Shown here: positions 61,559 through 64,000 of the stretch, piece by piece
Position numbering within the stretch: the first letter of the stretch is position 1
Layout of the letters: each line of letters starts with the position of its first letter
NCBI RefSeq assembly: GCF_963259705.1
Contig: NC_081846.1
Span: forward strand, 92,826,641 to 92,890,640
DNA: 64,000 bases
Direction: 5' to 3'
Source of the DNA: Myotis daubentonii
Lineage: Eukaryota; Chordata; Mammalia; Chiroptera; Vespertilionidae
Notes under the pieces: generated by a model
Database searches by the model: none
Told to the model about the DNA's origin: nothing
The model's input: the letters and a program-made list of their open reading frames with translations, nothing else
Program-made: the position numbers and the translations under genes

Positions 61559-62567
61559 TTTTTATGCTTCGCTTTGTTGATAGAGTGGCTTTTTGTGCTA
61601 ACTGTCCTGTAGGGCCCAGTGGCTCAGCCTCCCCAATTACCTGAGGTAGACACCCTTGGTGCACCCCCTTGTGGGCTTTGTTCACAGTCTTGTTGTAGTT
61701 AAGCCTTGATTATTGTAGGTAATACTGGGAGGGATTGACCTCCAGGCCAATTGGCTGTGAGAATCAGCTGTTTCTGCAGTGGGAGAACTTCTGTGCTAGA
61801 GACACCCCTCTGGGACAAGAGTTGCTTCAGTGGGGCTTTGGTGCTCACTGAGTCTGCCCCCAAGTGTGTCCTTTATGGATCCGAGGAGCTGCAATCTGGA
61901 TGGTCCCACTCTGACCACCAGGCACACTTGCTCCTAGATCTCTAAGGAGGTGCTAATCTAGCCTCTAAGCAGCAGCCAGCTGTGAAGCAATGCAAGTTGC
62001 CTGTGGCCTTGGGCCAGCTTCAGTTTGTTAAGTAATTTTCAGATTACAAAGGGCTGGGCCTTTCATATGCAAAAGCCTCCATGAAAGGCTTGGGCGGGGC
62101 GGGGTCTCAGGGGATCAACAGGGCGGGTGGAGGGAGCAGTTATGGTTGCTCTCAGTCCTGCCCTAAGAGGCCCACTGTCTCAGTGTTCCGGCAATTGCTG
62201 TGAGCACCTTCGAGAGAAAGCTGCCCTCGAATTCCGACCGATGCCAGACAGTCCCATTTCTCTCATATGAGTCTGGGTCCCCAGAGACTCGCCCAGAACT
62301 GGAGCTCATAGCTTGCGACTCCCTCCCAACTGAAAAAGACAACCGTGTCCTCAGCCACCAGCCCTCTCCGCATGCACCTCCTCACCTTCATATTTTACTT
62401 CCGCACCGCACCTCTTCTGAGTCTCAGTATGCTTTTCTCTTTCCTTCTAGTTGTAGAATTTCCACTCAGCCAGCCTTCCTGTGGTTCTGGATGATGTCTG
62501 TTCTGTCTTTTAGTTGTATTTTTGAAGTGGTTGTGTGAGGCAGCAATCTCCTGCATATATATTCTTT

Positions 62568-62935
62568 AGCGAATCCTTTCACCTCCTTTCATCCAGTTCC
62601 CCCATCTGCTATGATAGCTATCAGTCTGTTCCATGTATCTATGCCTCTGTTTCTATTTTGTTCATTGGTTTATTTTGTTCTTTAGATTCCATAAATAAGT
62701 GAGATTGTGTGGTATTTGTCTTTCTCTGACTGGCTTACTTCAAAGTTCATAATCAATTAAGCAACAAATAACAAGTGTTGGCAAGGATGTGAGGAAAATG
62801 GAACCCTCATGCACTGCTGGTGGGAATGCAGACTGGTGTGGCCACTGTGAAAAATAGTATGGAATTTCCTCAAAAAATTGAAAATGGTACTGCCATTTGC
62901 GCCAGCAATCCCACTTCTGGAGCTATATCCTAAGA
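62568..62935. mobile_element. Older L1 with inverted 5' part
   Basis: 62568-62750 is minus-strand L1 3' UTR/ORF2 end. 62755-62935 is plus-strand ORF2 3' region (caagtgttggcaaggatgtg; gcaatcccacttctgg). The opposite orientations fit twin priming, as at 53999. Confidence 0.7.
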
Positions 62936-62939
62936 ATTT

Positions 62940-63175
62940 CTGTCTGTAACCTCAGCACTAAGCAGGGTTCATGGAACATGGCAGGTGTTCAATATATACT
63001 TGTTGAATGAAGATAAGAATAGATGATTATCTTCTATGTAACAATAAATGATCAAAGTGCTGCAGAGAAATGACCAAGATACTGTTTCAGCCTTCAAAAA
63101 TTAAAAAAAAGTTCAATTCTATTTTGATACTTTATTCAATCACTTTGTTCAATTGTTTACAAACATTGAAAAATT
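62940..63175 (+). repeat. Left arm of large imperfect inverted repeat
   Basis: Begins ctgtaacctcagcactaagc and ends near caattgtttacaaacat. Matches 63525-63790 in reverse at very roughly 80-85% by eye. Confidence 0.85.
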
Positions 63176-63184
63176 CAAAAGAAT

Positions 63185-63520
63185 ATGTCACCAGCTCTAT
63201 GGAAAGTAAAGCAGTCTCAATCTCAACTTGAAGGGCAGTTTTTGGTACTAAAAACAATGGCTACTGATGCTTTGCAGCACGCATGGTTGTGTTTTCTTTG
63301 CAGGGTTTCCTATTCCACAATAAATCAGGTGTCCAGCCACACCTATTTGCTATTTCAGCTTCCAAGAGACCGAGGTGCTCAAGTCCAGAACCAGGTGAGG
63401 TGCTACTTGCTGTTAGTCTCATGCCTTTGTCATGATATTGACTGCTTATTAAAACTTCTTTTTTCCTGATCTTGATTCTAGACTCTTGATTGATATTTAA
63501 ATTCATTCTATTGCATCTGT
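63185..63520. other. Loop of the inverted repeat
   Basis: A 94-codon plus-strand ORF (63185-63469) is open but has no recognised family. Confidence 0.4.
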
Positions 63521-63524
63521 TTTC

Positions 63525-63790
63525 AATGTAAGATGTTTATGAACAATTGAACAAAGTGATTGAATAAAGTAACAAAATATAATTGAACTTTTTTAATTGT
63601 TGAGAGCTCAAACAATACCTTAGTCATTTCTCTGCAGTACTTTGTTCAATTATTGTCACATAGCAGATAATCATATGTTCTTCTTATCTTAAATTCAGTA
63701 GATAACTTTATTCATTTATACAACAAATATATATTGAACACCTACTATGTTCCACAAACCCTGCTTAGTGCTGAGGTTACAGATAGAAAT
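63525..63790 (-). repeat. Right arm of large imperfect inverted repeat
   Basis: Reverse complement of the 62940-63175 arm with several small indels. The outer end reads gcttagtgctgaggttacag on the plus strand. Confidence 0.85.
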
Positions 63791-64000
63791 TGGATGGGGA
63801 CTTTCAAATCCAATTTTCTCATAATTGTTATAACAAAGAAACACCAAGTCTCAGAAGCTTAAGACAACCAAAGCTCATACCCATTCAGGCACAGTCTTAG
63901 ACCAGGGACCAGGGCTGTCTCATTGCAGGGGCTTCACTGTTTCCCATGTGCAGTCCCCGAAGTGACCCTCGTTATCAAACTACAGTCAGAATATGGGGAT

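Larger units (their letters stand above)
58344..62553 (-). mobile_element. HAL1-a, split by HAL1-b
   Basis: Segments 58344-58602 (3' UTR) and 60620-62553 (rest of 3' UTR, ORF1, 5' UTR). The 14-bp duplication catatatattcttt lies at 58330-58343 and 62554-62567. No ORF2 is present. It is inserted in an older L1. Confidence 0.9.

Overview
The window is nuclear DNA of a vespertilionid bat (Myotis or a close relative). This follows from its repeats: bat-specific tRNA-derived Ves SINEs, HeliBat rolling-circle elements, SPIN-family hAT transposons and ORF1-only LINE-1 derivatives (HAL1). No bacterial-type genes, operons, CRISPR arrays or intact stand-alone protein-coding genes are present.

Region 1 (1-22.6 kb) is the most interesting part. 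It is a tandem array of six diverged 3.3-5.2 kb units, read on the minus strand, built from internal exons of a FAM170A-like testis zinc-finger gene. Each unit carries up to three exon-like pieces: E2 (135-141 nt), B (150 or 177 nt) and D (122 nt, ending in a stop). E2 and B are phase 1-1 symmetric, so they can be repeated without breaking frame. All six B copies are open and keep consensus splice sites. Only unit 1, at the left edge, carries the true terminal exon with the FAM170 zinc finger; it runs off the window. No first exon is seen in any unit, which favours amplification of internal exons over duplication of whole genes. The array was later invaded by a HAL1 element (13.3-14.6 kb) and a hAT-type MITE (10.0 kb), and it ends at an L1 relic at 22.6 kb.

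Region 2 (22.6-39.2 kb) is intergenic or intronic sequence with Ves SINEs, one SPIN copy, a short HeliBat, and two tandem HeliBat pairs in opposite orientations (28.6-29.9 kb and 37.8-39.1 kb). Both pairs share the same junction and both contain internal minisatellites.

Region 3 (39.2-52 kb) is an old L1 block interrupted by a 2.2 kb HAL1 with clear target-site duplications. It is followed by Ves SINEs, two MLT1-like LTRs, a second SPIN copy, and a pair of inverted copies of an unrecognised repeat.

Region 4 (52-64 kb) is a stack of nested insertions. A twin-primed (5'-inverted) L1 contains an HSPA8 processed pseudogene, which itself contains a younger L1. Immediately right, a HAL1 is inserted inside another HAL1, which sits inside an older L1. 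The right end holds a large imperfect inverted repeat (62.9-63.8 kb). Target-site duplications identified by eye support most of these nestings.
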